Shown piece after piece: positions 12,290 to 24,316 of a DNA stretch of 64,000 bases. The notes beneath the pieces were generated by a model. It made no database searches. It saw nothing but the letters and a program-made list of their open reading frames with translations, and was not told the origin of the DNA. This stretch comes from Nicotiana tabacum (taxonomy: Eukaryota > Streptophyta > Magnoliopsida > Solanales > Solanaceae), in assembly GCF_000715075.1 (NCBI RefSeq), contig NC_134095.1, positions 11,722,222 through 11,786,221 on the forward strand, in the 5' to 3' direction. How positions within the stretch are numbered: the first letter of the stretch is position 1; every line of letters begins with the position of its first letter. The position numbers and the translations under genes are program-made.

Positions 12290-12437
12290 GCCTCAATCAA
12301 TGTTTTGTTTCATTTTTTTTATCGCCGAAGGGATATGACCGGCTCAAATGGCTTGTAGAGAGAGTTGGTAGTGTTTGGGAGTAGTGTGGAATAAAACCTT
12401 CGTCATTTCAAATGTGTCAAGACCACTGGAGTATAAT

Positions 12438-13259
12438 TCAAACATAGTATCTCTTGACTGCATCTGCATTTACTGCTGTTTCGGGGTCATTTCCTTCGAT
12501 ATCACCTAGATACAATGCTCCTCTCGGCAATATCTTCCTTATGATGTATGGGCCTTTCCAATTTGGAGCAAACTTCCCTTTTGCTTCCTGGTGATGTGGC
12601 AGAATACGCCTCAGTACCAGCTGACCTACTTCGAAATTCCTGGGTCGGACTTTCTTGTTGTAAGCACGGGCCATTCTGCGTTGGTACAACTGTCCGTGAC
12701 AAACCACGGCCATTCGCTTTTCATCGATCAAAGTCAACTGCTCCAATCGAGTCTTGACCCACTCGCTGTCTTCGATTTCCGCTTCAACAATGGTTCGAAG
12801 AGAAGGAATTTCTACTTCTGCTGGTATCACAAGTTCAGTCCCATAAACCAAGAGATAAGGGGTTGCCCCTACTGATGTGCGTACCGTAGTGCGATACCCC
12901 AACAATGCAAATGGTAACTGCTCATGCCACTGTCGGGAACTTTGGATCGTTTTCCTCAAAATCTTCTTGATGTTTTTGTTTGCTGCTTCTACAGCACCAT
13001 TGGCCTTCGGCCGATAAGGAGTAGAATTCCTATGCGTTATCTTGAATTGCTCGCATACATCTCCCATCAAGTGACTGTTCAAGTTTGCTACGTTATCTGT
13101 AATGATAGTCGCAGGAATACCGAAACAACAGATAAGATTTGAGTGTACAAAATCCACTACGGCTTTTTTAGTGACCGACTTGAGAGTGACAGCCTTTACC
13201 CATTTTGTGAAGTAGTCTATGGCAACCAGTATAAATCTGTGTCCATTTGAAGCCTTTGA
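12438..13259 (-). pseudogene. pol: Tat/Ogre integrase, truncated at its N-terminal side
   Basis: The frame is open from the truncation at 13259 to a stop at 12438 (about 273 codons). It shows the core of a retroviral-type integrase: the first acidic residue in VAIDYFTKW, the second in ITDN, and the glutamate in VEAANKNIKK, so the D-D-E triad is visible. After it comes the C-terminal part with RMARAYNKKVRP, LRRILPHH and a final KRYYV. DNVANLNS replaces the DNGANLNS seen in the copy at 39525-40690, a glycine to valine change beside the catalytic aspartate. The HHCC zinc-binding N-terminus and all upstream pol domains are missing because LINE sequence starts at 13260. The enzyme would join retrotransposon cDNA to the genome, but this copy cannot be functional. 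Confidence 0.9.
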
Positions 13260-14040
13260 CTAATGATGTGTTGACATGTGGCATAAGAGTAAGAGAAATA
13301 AAGAAGAATGAAGGTTAGGAGAGTGAAGCAGCGGTGGCAAAATATGTATGGCATATAGCAAGTAAAGCAGACACTCTATGGATGAAATGAGTGAATCATA
13401 TATACTTGAAAGGGAGTGATTGGTGGAGCTACATTCCTCCACAGGATTGTTGTTGGTATTGGAGGAAAATATGTGCTATAAAAGATAGATATGCAGCAGG
13501 ATATGTTGAGAATGGATGGCAGACCAAGAATGGTAAATACTCAATTAAAAGTGGGTATCAGTGGCAAAGAGGGAAATGGAACCATGGACTTGGAGAAGAT
13601 GGGTGTGGAACAAAATGAATAATCCAAAGCATAGCTTTATTTGTTGGCTTGCAATGCGAAGAAGGCTATTAACGAAAGATAGAACACTAAGAATGGGGAT
13701 CACGCAAGACAATGAGTGTATGCTATGTAATGGTCACATAGAATCAATTGATCATATATTTTTTGATTGCACATTCTCAAAGATGTGCTTGGAAGAAGTC
13801 TTTAAATGGCTTGGGATGAATATAAGAAACACAGAGGTGACGGGCTTATGGAGAAGAATGTCAAGAGCAGCAAAAGGAAAAATAGGAAGAGCATTCATAC
13901 AAGCAGTGCTGGCAGCAGTTATATACTACATTGGAGGGCCAGGAATGAAGCAGTTTGGCTGATGAAAGTGACACGACCTCACAAGGTGCTCGAGTAAATA
14001 CGGTATACTTGTAAATACAGATGCCTAGAAGCTATGCTCC
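13260..14040 (+). pseudogene. LINE retrotransposon 3' fragment with zf-RVT domain
   Basis: The plus-strand frame encodes the end of a non-LTR reverse transcriptase polyprotein. A segment ending TLWMK-stop-VNHIYLKGSDWW (in-frame TGA replacing a likely Trp) leads into the zinc-binding domain found at the C-terminus of plant LINE RTs. Its cysteines and histidine appear as CMLC-x7-H-IFFDC in the 13561-13962 frame. A frameshift near 13930 moves the last part (WRARNEAVW, TRPHKVLE) to another frame. The 5' part of the LINE is absent, as in most LINE copies, and no clear poly(A) tail or target duplication is seen. The right boundary is approximate. Confidence 0.8.
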
Positions 14041-16594
14041 AACAATAATAGAATAGACAACAGACGAATAACCTTTAAAGGTTATTTAGGAAGTCGCTTA
14101 CCTAAAGCAAGCACTCTGAGCAGAGTTAATCTTAAAGGACTAAGTGTGCCAGTTACCGTAGGTGTCACCTTCGTGCGTAAGAAATTTAGTTATCTCTGGT
14201 ACAGAAGGTTACCATAAGGTGATTAAGGTTCATTGATAATGTGAAAAGACGCCAAAGATGAAGAGGTAAAACAACTATAGGTAGATCGTCGTAGTACTAA
14301 ATCTTAGTACTCCCCTGAAGGGGGGAATATGGTGTGATATGATATTAAGTCGGAGTTAAGCGGTTCAGTTAACTATGGAATGGTAAAGGAAGAATGTGGT
14401 AAAAAGGAGAAAGGGATGATGTTGCATTTATTCAGTTCCTGCAGATGTGTTGCGACTCCAAAACATTATACAAGCACGACACCGGGGAGAGGCAGTAAAA
14501 GTTTCCGGCCAGGATGTTATTGATAAATAAGTGTGAATGGACACTTGATACATCAGGAGCTAGTGACGAGAATGGACACTTGATACATCAGGAGCTAGTG
14601 GCGAGAGATAAGTTAAGACAAAGGATATATCCCAAGAGGGATTATGCAGAATATATATATATGGACCAACGAGTAATTAGTAGTTGATTCAGGAAGAGCC
14701 CAGTTATGGCTAGACAAGAGGTCACAGATAAATCAATAGATCATGCAAGATAAATGTAGTGAACCGCGGCATAGTGAATTCAGTCTCGCAGATACGAGAT
14801 CGCAATCATTTGAAAAAATTTCAGATAGGAGTTGAGGCAATTAAAGGTACCATTTTTAAAGTTTATAAAAATAAGAGAGAGTGCCACTAAGGAGACAATA
14901 AAAAATTGAGCTTAGAAGTAACCCTACGAGCACAAAGGCATAAATTTATGCAACTAAGGATTATTATAGGCGAGTAATAATAACGAAAATTACCTCCGGG
15001 TGTACGATATATCAAGCTCGCAACTTTACAAGAGCTAGAAGGTCTCACTAAGTACTACAATAAAAGACTAGCTAAGGAAATAAGGAAGAAGGTTTCCACC
15101 TAAGCATAGTGAGCTAAAGAGTAAATGATCCTGTAACAACAGTCTCACTACAATATTGTATACATTCCATAAGAAAGTGGCACATATCATGGCTAATGAA
15201 TGGTAAAAAAAAAAGCCATCAAAGGTGATGTTTGAGATCATATGAGGTACAGGAAATTATAGTATTCGTGGACAAAAAGACAAGCCAAGTATTCATGCAA
15301 CAAGTGATAAAACGACCAGCAAAAGTAATTGCTTACATTTAAGGACAACTGAGAAGGCACGAAAGGAAATTTATGGTGCTAGCAAGTTAAAGGAAGGTTG
15401 CGAGTAGTATAAATAGATCGGTGTAGGTCATAAGGTAAAGTATTGTAGAGCAACAAGGTTTTAGGTAGATAGGAGTAAGGATATGAAAAGGTGAGTGAGA
15501 AGGTGACGAGAATATGTATGTCCTCGGGATTAAGCCCATCAAGACAAGGGAGCTGATGATTTCCATATGTAATAAAAAGCTCGGTACTGCCTGAATAAAC
15601 ACAGAGGAGTCTGAGACTAAGTGCATTTAGAAGAGATGGAATGCTGCCCTGGCAGTAGAATAAGGGTCTAATTGTGATAGATAAGAGGATGATGCTTAGG
15701 CCTTTGATTGAGTAACGATTTAACGAGAAAGGGATTTCATTAATTGCACAGGATTAGAATACCCCCATAAGATGAATCGCGTTGGGATGCAATGAAATAC
15801 GGTTATTGAAGTATAGTATTATCCCTAGGTGGATCAGGAAAATCACTTCATATGTTCCCCGATAAGATGTGAGCCCTAGTGATAGTGTATTACATAAGAG
15901 GTTACAAGTTATCAGTGATAGATTATAGATCAACATTAAGGTGAATAAACAATAGATGGGTACAAGTTCCAAAGTTCGAGATGAGATTTGTTTGTTATTC
16001 TTAGATGAATAATAATGAGGAAGCACTAAAGGACTTAGATTTATACATATAGGATAAGCAGCGAGAGAGTAACCTGGAGTTGGGTAGCAAACCTCGGTAA
16101 TAATAAACCGAAGTAAGTTTTATGGTATAGTATAACCTACCTAGATGTAGTAAATCCATAAGGATAGATATACAAGGCTATGAAACAAGAGATAGAAATA
16201 GTCTTAAGTTCGATAAAGTACCAAGCGAAAGACATCAGTACACCCATAGATGCCTAGAGGGACAGCTTGTCATAATTCTGTATATGTTCATAAAGTGAGG
16301 CTTAGAGATTGGCTAAAAGATGGAGGAAAAAGAGAAGATGAGTCGCTAGGCGCTCATACAAAGACACAGTCGTACATACTGCATGACATAAGGTATCAAA
16401 TGTTACTATGTTGGAAGAATTCCAACCACATGTCATGGTATGACAAAGAGGGCTAAAAGGGGGGAATGCCCAAGCGTTTGGATTTATTCACAAAACAGTT
16501 TCTTAGATGGAAAGATAAACATTAAAGTATTCATAAGAGCCATAGTTTATGAAACTGATAAGCGCATCAGTCAACATTCGAGGACGAATTTTCC
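14041..16594 (+). other. Non-coding 3' interior of the chromovirus-like shell
   Basis: There are no open frames with recognisable domains in these 2.5 kb; short frames at 15387-15626, 15754-16026 and 16250-16661 look random. A roughly 37-bp direct repeat containing GAATGGACACTTGATACATC occurs at about 14533 and 14570. The last 50 bases before the PPT (CATTCGAGGACGAATTTTCC) match the usual chromovirus 3' end. Confidence 0.6.
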
Positions 16595-16608
16595 AAAGGG
16601 GGGAATGA
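16595..16608 (+). other. Polypurine tract of the shell element
   Basis: AAAGGGGGGAATGA lies directly before the TGTTACACCCC start of LTR B, in the position and with the composition of a plus-strand primer. Confidence 0.85.
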
Positions 16609-19290
16609 TGTTACACCCCAAGTTTTCATACGTGAGAGTACGTCGTAAGTCATTGATGTAAGCTCGGAAATGAGATTCTATTTGGAAGCAAATAAAGTAA
16701 GTTAATCATGTTACCTTGGAGGTTACAAATATTTAAGATCATGAATAACGAGTACCAAGAGGGTTGGAAATCTTAGAAGCTAAACCAATTGAAGAAAATA
16801 AGTTTCGTCGAAAGTCGACAAGTTTCGAATGTTATACCATGTACTTTGGGGTGAGACTAGGGTTATTAACATGATAAGGAGGTTATTCTATGAGTTATTT
16901 TAGTCATATGATATTCATTTTCTACATTTTGAAGGCAAGCAAGTTGTGGAACAAGAGTTGGCAAAGGTCATCACAAGTTACATTCATAAATTTGCTGAAA
17001 TTTAGGTCAAATGTATCTGCGAATTTCTCCAAATATACTTGGAATCATGGGGTGTTCTACCTACCAAATTAAATATCTACGAGTCTAGTTTCTAACGCAT
17101 TAAACCGTTTGTCAATACGACATCGGAGTAGAGAGATATTCGCGTTTTCGCAAGACCGCGCAAGCAGCTCCCAAAGGGACCCACTTAGGCGGTGGTTGAC
17201 CTACTTCAATTTATAAACGATTTGGACGCCTATTTTTGCTCATTTTTCAACTAAAATTCGTCTCCAAACTTCTCCTAACCCTTCTAAACATATACCACAA
17301 GGGTTTGAAGTGATTCCAAAGTGATTACACCATATTTCAACATCAAAACTTAGTTCTAGTGAAGAACAACACCTCTTTGAGGTTGTGTTGTCATTGAGGA
17401 TTGTTGTGGGATGTATTTGGATGAAATTCCAAGTTGTTGCTACTGTCTAATGTGAGTATAACAGCCTACTAATTGTGCTTAAGCTTGCTTGTATGTTGGT
17501 TAAGTTGTTAGGATGATAAACTACAAGATAATACTTGGATTAGCTTAAGTCACTTCTATGGTGTTGTATTGCTATTAAGGGTTGTTGTAAACTGAATATA
17601 ACTTAGATTTTGACTTGAAGTTACTTTATAAGGTATGTATATTGTGATCTTTCTTGTGCCTAAGGTTATCTTGATGTTGATTAAGTTAAATGGATGGGCT
17701 AGACATGAACTAGTGAATAAAGTTGCTAATTGAGGATAGTTGAAGTTGTGGATTATTTTCGTTGTTATAAATATATGGTATAAGTCTGGAATCATTGATA
17801 ATGACTTCATTATCATGTTAACGATACTTTTATGTTGAAGTAAGAAGTCTATAAGGATTGATAAGGGGTATACGGATTCCAATCGGAGCTTGCCGCTCGT
17901 CGTAATGTAGTTGTGACTTGTTGTTGTTATATAGTGTCTTGATATTGATAATTATGTATTGATGGATTGCTCTGGTAATTGTTGTTGGTATAGGGTATTG
18001 GAGGAGGCCCTTGTTACAAGGGAATGCTGCCCAAATTTACGTAAACGAGCTACTAGCTTAAGTTATAGACTTAGCCTTTGCTCAGCACTGATTTTGAATT
18101 TCCTTATACTATGATAGATTGAGTTGACTTGTTTGAAGAGTTGATTGGAAGGGATTAGGGACTCAACTGGTTTAAGGTATGTTAAGGCACTTTCTTCTTT
18201 CTTTTGGCAAGATCTAAAATGAAATAAACAAAAACGATATGTTATTTCATAATGACTCTACTCCTAGCAACTAAGGTTGTCCATGTTGTTCTTTCCTTAT
18301 AAAATTATTCTAAGCAAGTGTGTGTGATCCTTGAATCCTACTAAGGTTCATATTGAGAGTATGGATGTCGATAATGTTCTTAAGTCACTCCAAAAGGTTT
18401 AGAAGGTGATTCCATGAGTCTAGCACGCATTATATATAGTATCTATTTTATTCTACCGAGCCGCTCTATAGTCGGCCGGGTACAGCACCTATTGTGCAAC
18501 CACTGATCAGTTGGGTTTACTGAGCTCCACGTGGCCGGGTACGATTCTACCAAACCTTATGATGGTCGGGTACGCTTTTACCGAGTCCTCTTTGAGGCCG
18601 GGTACGATATGATGATGATGATGCCCACAGAGGGGAATGTTTTAAAAAGTTTATGTATATATATGTATTATGCATTTCATACCAGTAACCCCCAGAGGCA
18701 CTCAGATGTTACAGGTTGTATCTCCTCTATCTCTCTCTTTACATTACTGTTCTTGTTTATGCTTTCCTGCCTAACATACTCGGTACTTTATTCGTACTGA
18801 CGTCCCTTTTGCCTGGGAACGTTGCGTTTCATGCCCGTAGGTCCTGATTGATAGCTTGACAGTCCTCCTAGTAGGCTATCAGCTCAGCGAAGGTGTTGGT
18901 GCATTCCACTTGCTCCGGAGTTGCCTATTTGATCAGTATGCTTTGAATATGTATTGATTGGTATAGTGGGGCCTTGTCCCGACCTTTATGATTTTATATA
19001 CTCTTAGAGGCTTGTAGACAGATGTCAGGTGTATGGATAATTGTATGGCCTTGTCAGCCTATGTTTCGAGTTTACTAATGGTCATGTCAGCCTTATAGGC
19101 CCGTATGTCACATATATTAGTTTGTATATCATGTTGGGTCTTCATATGTTGAGTATTCCCTTATATTTTATTCTTGTTATCTCATGACGGGTTTTCTAGC
19201 TCATTTACTCATGATAATATGATAAGAAAGATATGTTGCATTGGTACTCGGTTGAGTAAGGCACCGGGTGCCTGTCGCGGCCCTTCGGTG
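16609..19290 (+). repeat. 3' LTR (LTR B) of the shell, missing its last bases
   Basis: It is co-linear with LTR A from TGTTACACCCC to CCCTTCGGTG at 19290. LTR A then continues for 12 more bases to its CA end, while here unrelated sequence starts. The terminal attachment end and the target duplication are therefore lost on this side. Confidence 0.85.
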
Positions 19291-19690
19291 GAAGCCGTTC
19301 AAGAGAGATCCCGAAGGCTCGAACTTTTTGCTAGCTTTGAAAGATGGGCCGAAGGAAAGAGGAAGACCAAACAAAGTTGCAGTCAAAGCAAAGAAAAAGA
19401 TGCCAAAAAATATTCTTGTAGTCTTTGTTATGGATACCGAATTAGAAGTGGATATAAAGGCATTGTAGGAGGATGACAATTTTGGATAGGATATATAATA
19501 GTTCAAAGGGAGTTAGGTACAGGCTTGGTTGGAATGCTTGCCTTGGGGCAGAAAGGCCAGGCTTTGACAAAAAGAAACGAAGTGGCTTAGACAAATCTTT
19601 TTTGTCTCAACACATCCTCAAATAGTAAGATAACATGATGAAATCATTGGAATATACATATATTGCATATATATCTTTCACCGCAAGTAC
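19291..19690. other. Unassigned segment next to the truncated LTR B
   Basis: A short frame at 19268-19468 starts inside LTR B and continues as a lysine-rich stretch (GPKERGRPNK). I do not recognise it, and it is probably a chance or relic frame. Nothing else is seen here. Confidence 0.3.
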
Positions 19691-20789
19691 ATTTCGGAAT
19701 AGTAATTTTTATGACGATCAGTTTGGGACTTACACCGATTGCATGAACACCAAGGGGTTCAATTCTAAGAAGAGAGGGTTTTATCCATACATACCTCAAT
19801 AGAGCTTCCTTAAGTTCTACTATATTTTAGAACTCCTAGCAACTTCAATCTATTTTAGAAATATAACAAGTTAAACCAAAAATTAGAACGATGATCATGA
19901 TTCTAGCTCATTTGAGCACCTTGTCAAACACTAGGTGTGCATTATGTTTTTAAGACCCTTTTGTGAAAGATTCCATCATCCCACACCCCATTCTTTACCA
20001 TTTTTAGCTCACAATCCTCCTACACTCTTTTATCACACATGCATGAAAGATAAACAACTCCCTTACCTAAGGATGGTCTAGCTAATTACCCATGTTTAAT
20101 AGAATTTCGAAATTAAGAGCTATGGCATAGATACTTACCTTTAAGTTGAAGACTTAGTTAATTTCCTTGTTAATCTTCAAAATCTTAAGCAAGAATTGAG
20201 GAGCAATTTGATGAAGATCATTTTCTCACTCTTGGGCTCTTTCTCTCACTCTAAAGTATCAGATTTTATAGGAAAAATGATCAAAAACGCTTATATAATG
20301 AGATTGGGTCGGGTTATAAAAACCCCAAAATGAAGTCCCGGAACAGGATCTGCAGTCGCATATGGTTCTGCGGTCCGCATAATTTGCCCTCCGGACTTAA
20401 TATTTTCTACCTTGGTTTGCGACCAGTCTGCGGTCCGTAGACCTGTTCTGAAGTTGCATAATGCGCCGCAGAACCACCATCTGAAAAATCTCGAGGCTGG
20501 ATATGCGATCAAAGTGCGGCCCGCGAAATAGTTTTGCGATCGCATAATGGGCTGCAAAAATAACATAAAAATGACCCAAATGACTGCCTCACTCTAGGGC
20601 CATTTTGCGGCTCGAAGAGTGATTCTGCGGTCGCATAGTGGGCCGCAAAAATGCCTTATTTTGCCAATATTTTTCTTTAACTTCTCGTTACACTGTTAAC
20701 CCAAAAAGTTCGTAAATAATCCTTAACACATAAGCCTAACTTGACACCACGAAATTTCATAGTTTAGGTAAAACTTTACGGGGCCTTAC
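19691..20789 (-). repeat. LTR-like segment in minus orientation (left edge unknown)
   Basis: The right end is CTTACA at 20789, so the minus strand starts TGTAAGGCCCCG, a typical chromovirus LTR start. A minus-strand TATA box (TTATATAAGC) lies at about 20289-20298, 490 bases in. At 20340-20650 there is a cluster of palindromes (TGCGGTCCGCA, GCGATCGCA, TGCGGCCCGC and variants). No partner LTR is in the window. The left border is a guess. Confidence 0.5.
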
Positions 20790-21341
20790 AAATATGATCA
20801 GATAATGCAAATTTTGAACAATAGTCCAACTCTTCCTACTCAGGAAAATGCAACAGGTACTGATACTGCTCTTTTAACATATGCTAGCTCACAAGAATGG
20901 ATCATTGATACAGGCGGCACCAATCATATGGTGTCAAATGTTAATTTACTAACCAAAACTTCCCTAATTACACCTTCTAAGGAGTTCTATTACCTAATGG
21001 AGATGTTACTCAAGTCACTCACATTGGCAGTAGTCATATTTAAGATAGAAATACTATAAAAGAAGTGTTTTATGTACGTTATTTCAAATTCAACTTGTTG
21101 TCAGTCTCCAAAATGACAAAATCTCTAAGATGCTTTGCTTTCTTTATCCTAATTTTTGTGTATTTCAAGATCTCTTTAGTGGAAAGGTGAAAGAGATTGG
21201 TAGGGAAAGAGATGGTTTGTATTTCCTGCAGAAACATGGTGCCAAGAAGCTTACTGCAGTCTCTTTAGCTGTTGCTGGAATAAAGTCAAGAAATAGTAAC
21301 TCTCATATTGATATTACTCTATGGCATAAAAGACTAGATAT
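20790..21341 (+). pseudogene. pol: Ty1/copia pol fragment (protease to GAG-pre-integrase)
   Basis: The frame opens right after the LTR-like end with QYDQIMQIL. It reaches the aspartic protease motif WIIDTGGTNHM (usual D-T/S-G) at about 20900, loses frame near 21000, and resumes with GLYFL and the start of the GAG-pre-integrase domain, ITLWHKRL, at about 21330. There the Tat/Ogre LTR at 21342 cuts it. Several frameshifts and stops make it dead. The rest of the copia element is not in this window, as expected if the nested insertions extend past 64000. The GATAT at 21337-21341 is the likely target site of the incoming element. Confidence 0.8.
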
Positions 21342-23405
21342 TGTAAGCACGTAATTTTTGACCCGCGCAAATTTTAAAGTTAGTTTTAGTATTTTAATAT
21401 TTTTAAAATATTTACTTGACTTAATTTTAGTATAATTTTAATCTTTTTACTTTTAGTCCTAAGACACAAAAAACATAAAATAGTTTTATTTATCGTGTTT
21501 ATCGCTTTTCTATATTTTTATTAAGATCAATTAGTATATTTTTATTCATGGTATCTTCATTTATCATGACTTTAGCCTATTTTCTTTACTTTTTACTTTA
21601 TTGTTATAACATTTAAAAATACAAAAAAGTAGTTTCATTTTTAAATTTTGTTTATTTACTTAACTAAGTTTAATTAATATTTTGGTAGGATTTTTGAGTT
21701 TTTCTTTGTCCAACAAGAAAATTTGTAGGCCCAAAGGTGTGAGTCCATTTCTTTTAACTTAAACCCAATTATTCTTAGCCCATTCTTCCCAACCCATTAG
21801 CCCATTTATGTGTAAGATTTAATCCTAGTCATCTATTTCCTTCTAATCCAATGGCCATCATCCCTTCCCACCTTCATATAAAATACCCAATTATAGAAAC
21901 CCTAACCCAAGTTTTCAATTCCTAGTCTTGAACTAAAAAATGATCCAGCGGCTCCTTTTGTACCACACATAGCCGTCGGAACTCCGCCAAGAACCTTTGA
22001 AACTCGTCGTCAATCAGCCCCAAATGACCCCCCCAATCTCCATTGTCGCCGCCGGCTCTCATAGCAGCAACCAAATAACCCCTTTTGCTTCGTCATCTCT
22101 AGGCTTCAGCCGTGTACCCCCAACGCCACCATTATCGACGCCACCAACTCAGAACCAAAGACCCCTGCTTCTGTCAACCAAGGACCAAAACCTGCCGGAA
22201 AATCGTCACACCAACCACCCATCACCTAAACTCGCGAAAACCAGCAACGGCGACTCACACCCATTCACGGAATAGCAACAGTAGCGAGAAGGAGAAATTA
22301 GTGATGAAATAATCTGAGTTTTTGAGAGATTTTCCTTCTCTGTTTTCTTGAAGGTTTCAGAAAAATACATGTAATAAATAGTATCTCTGATCCGATCTAT
22401 TAGTTTGTAATTACGTTTCAAAACAAAAAGAGACCAGAAGATCTATATAAAAATGTGTTTCCTCTTCTTCTTTGAATTTGATTTCATCTAATGGAATATG
22501 TTTGAGTCGCTTGGTCGGATTCGGATTCACCGTTGTTGTCGTTTGCTACTGTTAGATCCTTGTTTGTGGGATATAGATTGGATATCGTTATTCGCTTGGC
22601 TAGCTGGAGAATGTCATTTCCAATGACCTCCATTGGTGCTAACTACAGTTCTGACGATCTTGTATTTTCCGAGATTTCGAGTTGGGTCCAAGAGGTCTTG
22701 TTCATCCGATGAGTTTTGGCGATTCAAGCCATAAGGTCCATTTCCCATCTTACCACTAATTCATTTCGATTATTATTGCCTGTTGAAATTTTAAATGTGA
22801 ATCTCGCTTGATCTTTGCGTTTGCGTGCTTATATCATTGTTATCAATAATTAGTATGTTAAAAATGGAGACTTTGGTGTAAATATTGGAATTGCACAAGA
22901 TGGGACGTGGGTTTGGTTTGAATAGAATCAGTTGAATTTGAGCATGAGTTGAATTTTCATCTTATCTAGTTCTCTTTTGTTTATTTATATATTATCTATT
23001 AATTTTATTATTACATCACTCGCTAGGAGCATGTTTTAGGCCGACCACACTTGGGTAGGCAAGCCTTAGGATTTTTGTTAGTTTTGAGGCAACAGGTCGT
23101 TTCCGTAGTTAAGTTTATCCGGGGAATGCCCCGAGGGATTTGTATATATTTTATTTCAGGGGTATGCCCCGAAGTGAATGTAATTGGAGGCCGTGGTGAA
23201 CATAGTAGAAGAAGTAGCGTAGGATAATTTAGGACTTTAATTTTTCTTCTTTTAAGTTTCTTTTATTTAGGTGGCGACTCTGAGTTGTTTCCTTTTAAAC
23301 ACAATTTTGTCACTTTCTAACTGGAAAACCCTTTTCAAGCTTTACTAAGTCCTTTTATTTATTTAAGAGAGTTAGTAGAAGGTGGTTAAAGAAGGGGGTG
23401 TGACA
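21342..23405 (+). repeat. 5' LTR (LTR E) of the plus-strand Tat/Ogre element
   Basis: It starts TGTAAGCACGTAATTTTTGACC and ends GGGGGTGTGACA, exactly the inverted image of the ends of the LTRs at 42901 and 54567. The interior is very different from them (2.06 kb instead of 2.8 kb). A TATA-like TCATATAAAATA lies at 21874-21885, just before an AAACCCTAACCC stretch. The frame at 21997-22275 is proline/serine-rich and is not supported as a gene. Confidence 0.85.
21874..21885 (+). promoter_or_regulatory. TATA box of LTR E
   Basis: TCATATAAAATA lies 530 bases into the LTR, after a CCAAT-containing stretch (AATCCAATGG at 21845). Position and composition fit a U3 promoter; there is no direct evidence of use. 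Confidence 0.5.
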
Positions 23406-23409
23406 TCTC

Positions 23410-23427
23410 TGGCGACTCTGCTGGGGA
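23410..23427 (+). other. Primer binding site, tRNA-Arg type (element E)
   Basis: TGGCGACTCTGCTGGGGA lies four bases after the CA end of LTR E. It matches the reverse complement of a plant tRNA-Arg 3' end, the primer used by Ogre elements. The same 18 bases are found inverted at 54545-54562. Confidence 0.85.
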
Positions 23428-24247
23428 GTTGCAGGTTCGAGCTGATACTTGATCTTGTTGGCTTTTAGGATATTCGGTTGAGGTGTTTGTTTTCTTTATT
23501 AGCTTTGTTTGTGTAGTTTGTTTGTTTTATTTCTTGTTTTGTTGGTTATTTGTTTATAGCTTTTCTTAATGTGTTACTGCTTTATAAACTATCATCATTT
23601 GCATAACCATGGGTCTTTTTTCTGCAACAAGTCTCGGAGTACGCGTCGTGTGCACGAACTCTTTATTGAGTCACCCTTAATTTAGGAGGGGGGGCCGTCA
23701 GACGTATGAAGTGGGTGGAAAGCTTGAGCAGCCAACATCGACCATACGCTCCCCCGAATTGCCTTGTTAGTGAACCCCAAACCTAAGTCAGCCTTTAGGT
23801 CATTTTTATTTGCATCATGTCATTTAGACCTAGCAGGGCTCGGTCCCAGGTACCGTGTCCCTTTCTAGGAAGTCTATCCAAATTTTGTCAAAATGGGCCC
23901 GTGGCCCAAGAAGACATTCAATCATCCCTATGTGATACATGTTTCATCTTTGAGGGTAAAAAGGTTATTCGGTGGATAGATACTTGGGAAAGAAGGGTGA
24001 AAAATGAAGCAAGTAGGCCTAGTTATATTTTTCTTTCACAACTTTTTCAAAAAAAAAGACCAAAAAAATGATGAAATTGAAAAATCCAAAAACAAAAAAA
24101 GATTTTACACTTTCCCATCATTTTCCAAAAAATCAAATAAAAATAAAATCCAAAAAGATTTTACATTTTCTATCATTTTTCAAAAAGACAAAAATATATT
24201 TTTTCGAATTAGTGTCATTTTTTAAGCTTTCTCCCATGTCCAATCTT

Positions 24248-24316
24248 CCTGAACTACGCGAACCTGATTCTTGTCTTTCGAGACGTGATACGTAGGCAAC
24301 CCACATAGGGTCCGGT
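24248..24316 (+). ncRNA. Structured repeat motif, site S3 (leader)
   Basis: The outer arms are CTACG (24254-24258) and CGTAG (24291-24295). The inner arms are GTCT (24273-24276) and AGAC (24281-24284) around TTCG, extended below by TC/GA. The second hairpin has ACCC (24299-24302) and GGGT (24308-24311). Conserved words are GAACTACG, CCTGATTC and GATACGTAGGC. Confidence 0.7.

Larger units (their letters stand above)
4120..13259 (-). mobile_element. Truncated minus-strand Tat/Ogre element (3' half)
   Basis: Read on the minus strand this is integrase, a long 3' UTR with a minisatellite, a polypurine tract and the 3' LTR. It is the same order as in the elements at 31268-64000 and 42901-57322. 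It is cut at both ends. The LTR lacks its terminal bases near 4120, and integrase is cut at 13259 where LINE sequence begins. No 5' LTR, gag, protease or RT is present. Confidence 0.8.
1174..19290 (+). mobile_element. Chromovirus-like Ty3/gypsy shell with nested fragments
   Basis: Two long direct repeats (1174-3857 and 16609-19290) begin with TGTTACACCCC and run in the same orientation. The first is followed by a primer site at 3862-3873. The second is preceded by a purine run at 16595-16608 inside the block AGGACGAATTTTCC-AAAGGGGGG, which is typical of the 3' end of Tekay/Del chromoviruses. No gag, RT, chromodomain or integrase of chromovirus type is left between the LTRs. What remains is about 260 bases of 5' leader, about 2.6 kb of non-coding 3' DNA, a foreign Tat/Ogre 3' half and a LINE tail. 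Family assignment rests on the LTR start, PBS and PPT context. It may have been a large non-autonomous derivative from the outset, or it may have lost its genes when the foreign DNA arrived. Confidence 0.7.

Noticed and set aside
16250..16661. Possible residual chromovirus coding sequence before the PPT
   Set aside because: Short frames have no similarity to gag, RT, integrase or chromodomain motifs that I can recognise.
19268..19468. Lysine-rich 66-residue frame as a host gene exon
   Set aside because: It starts inside LTR B and crosses the truncation point at 19290, so its first part is LTR sequence.
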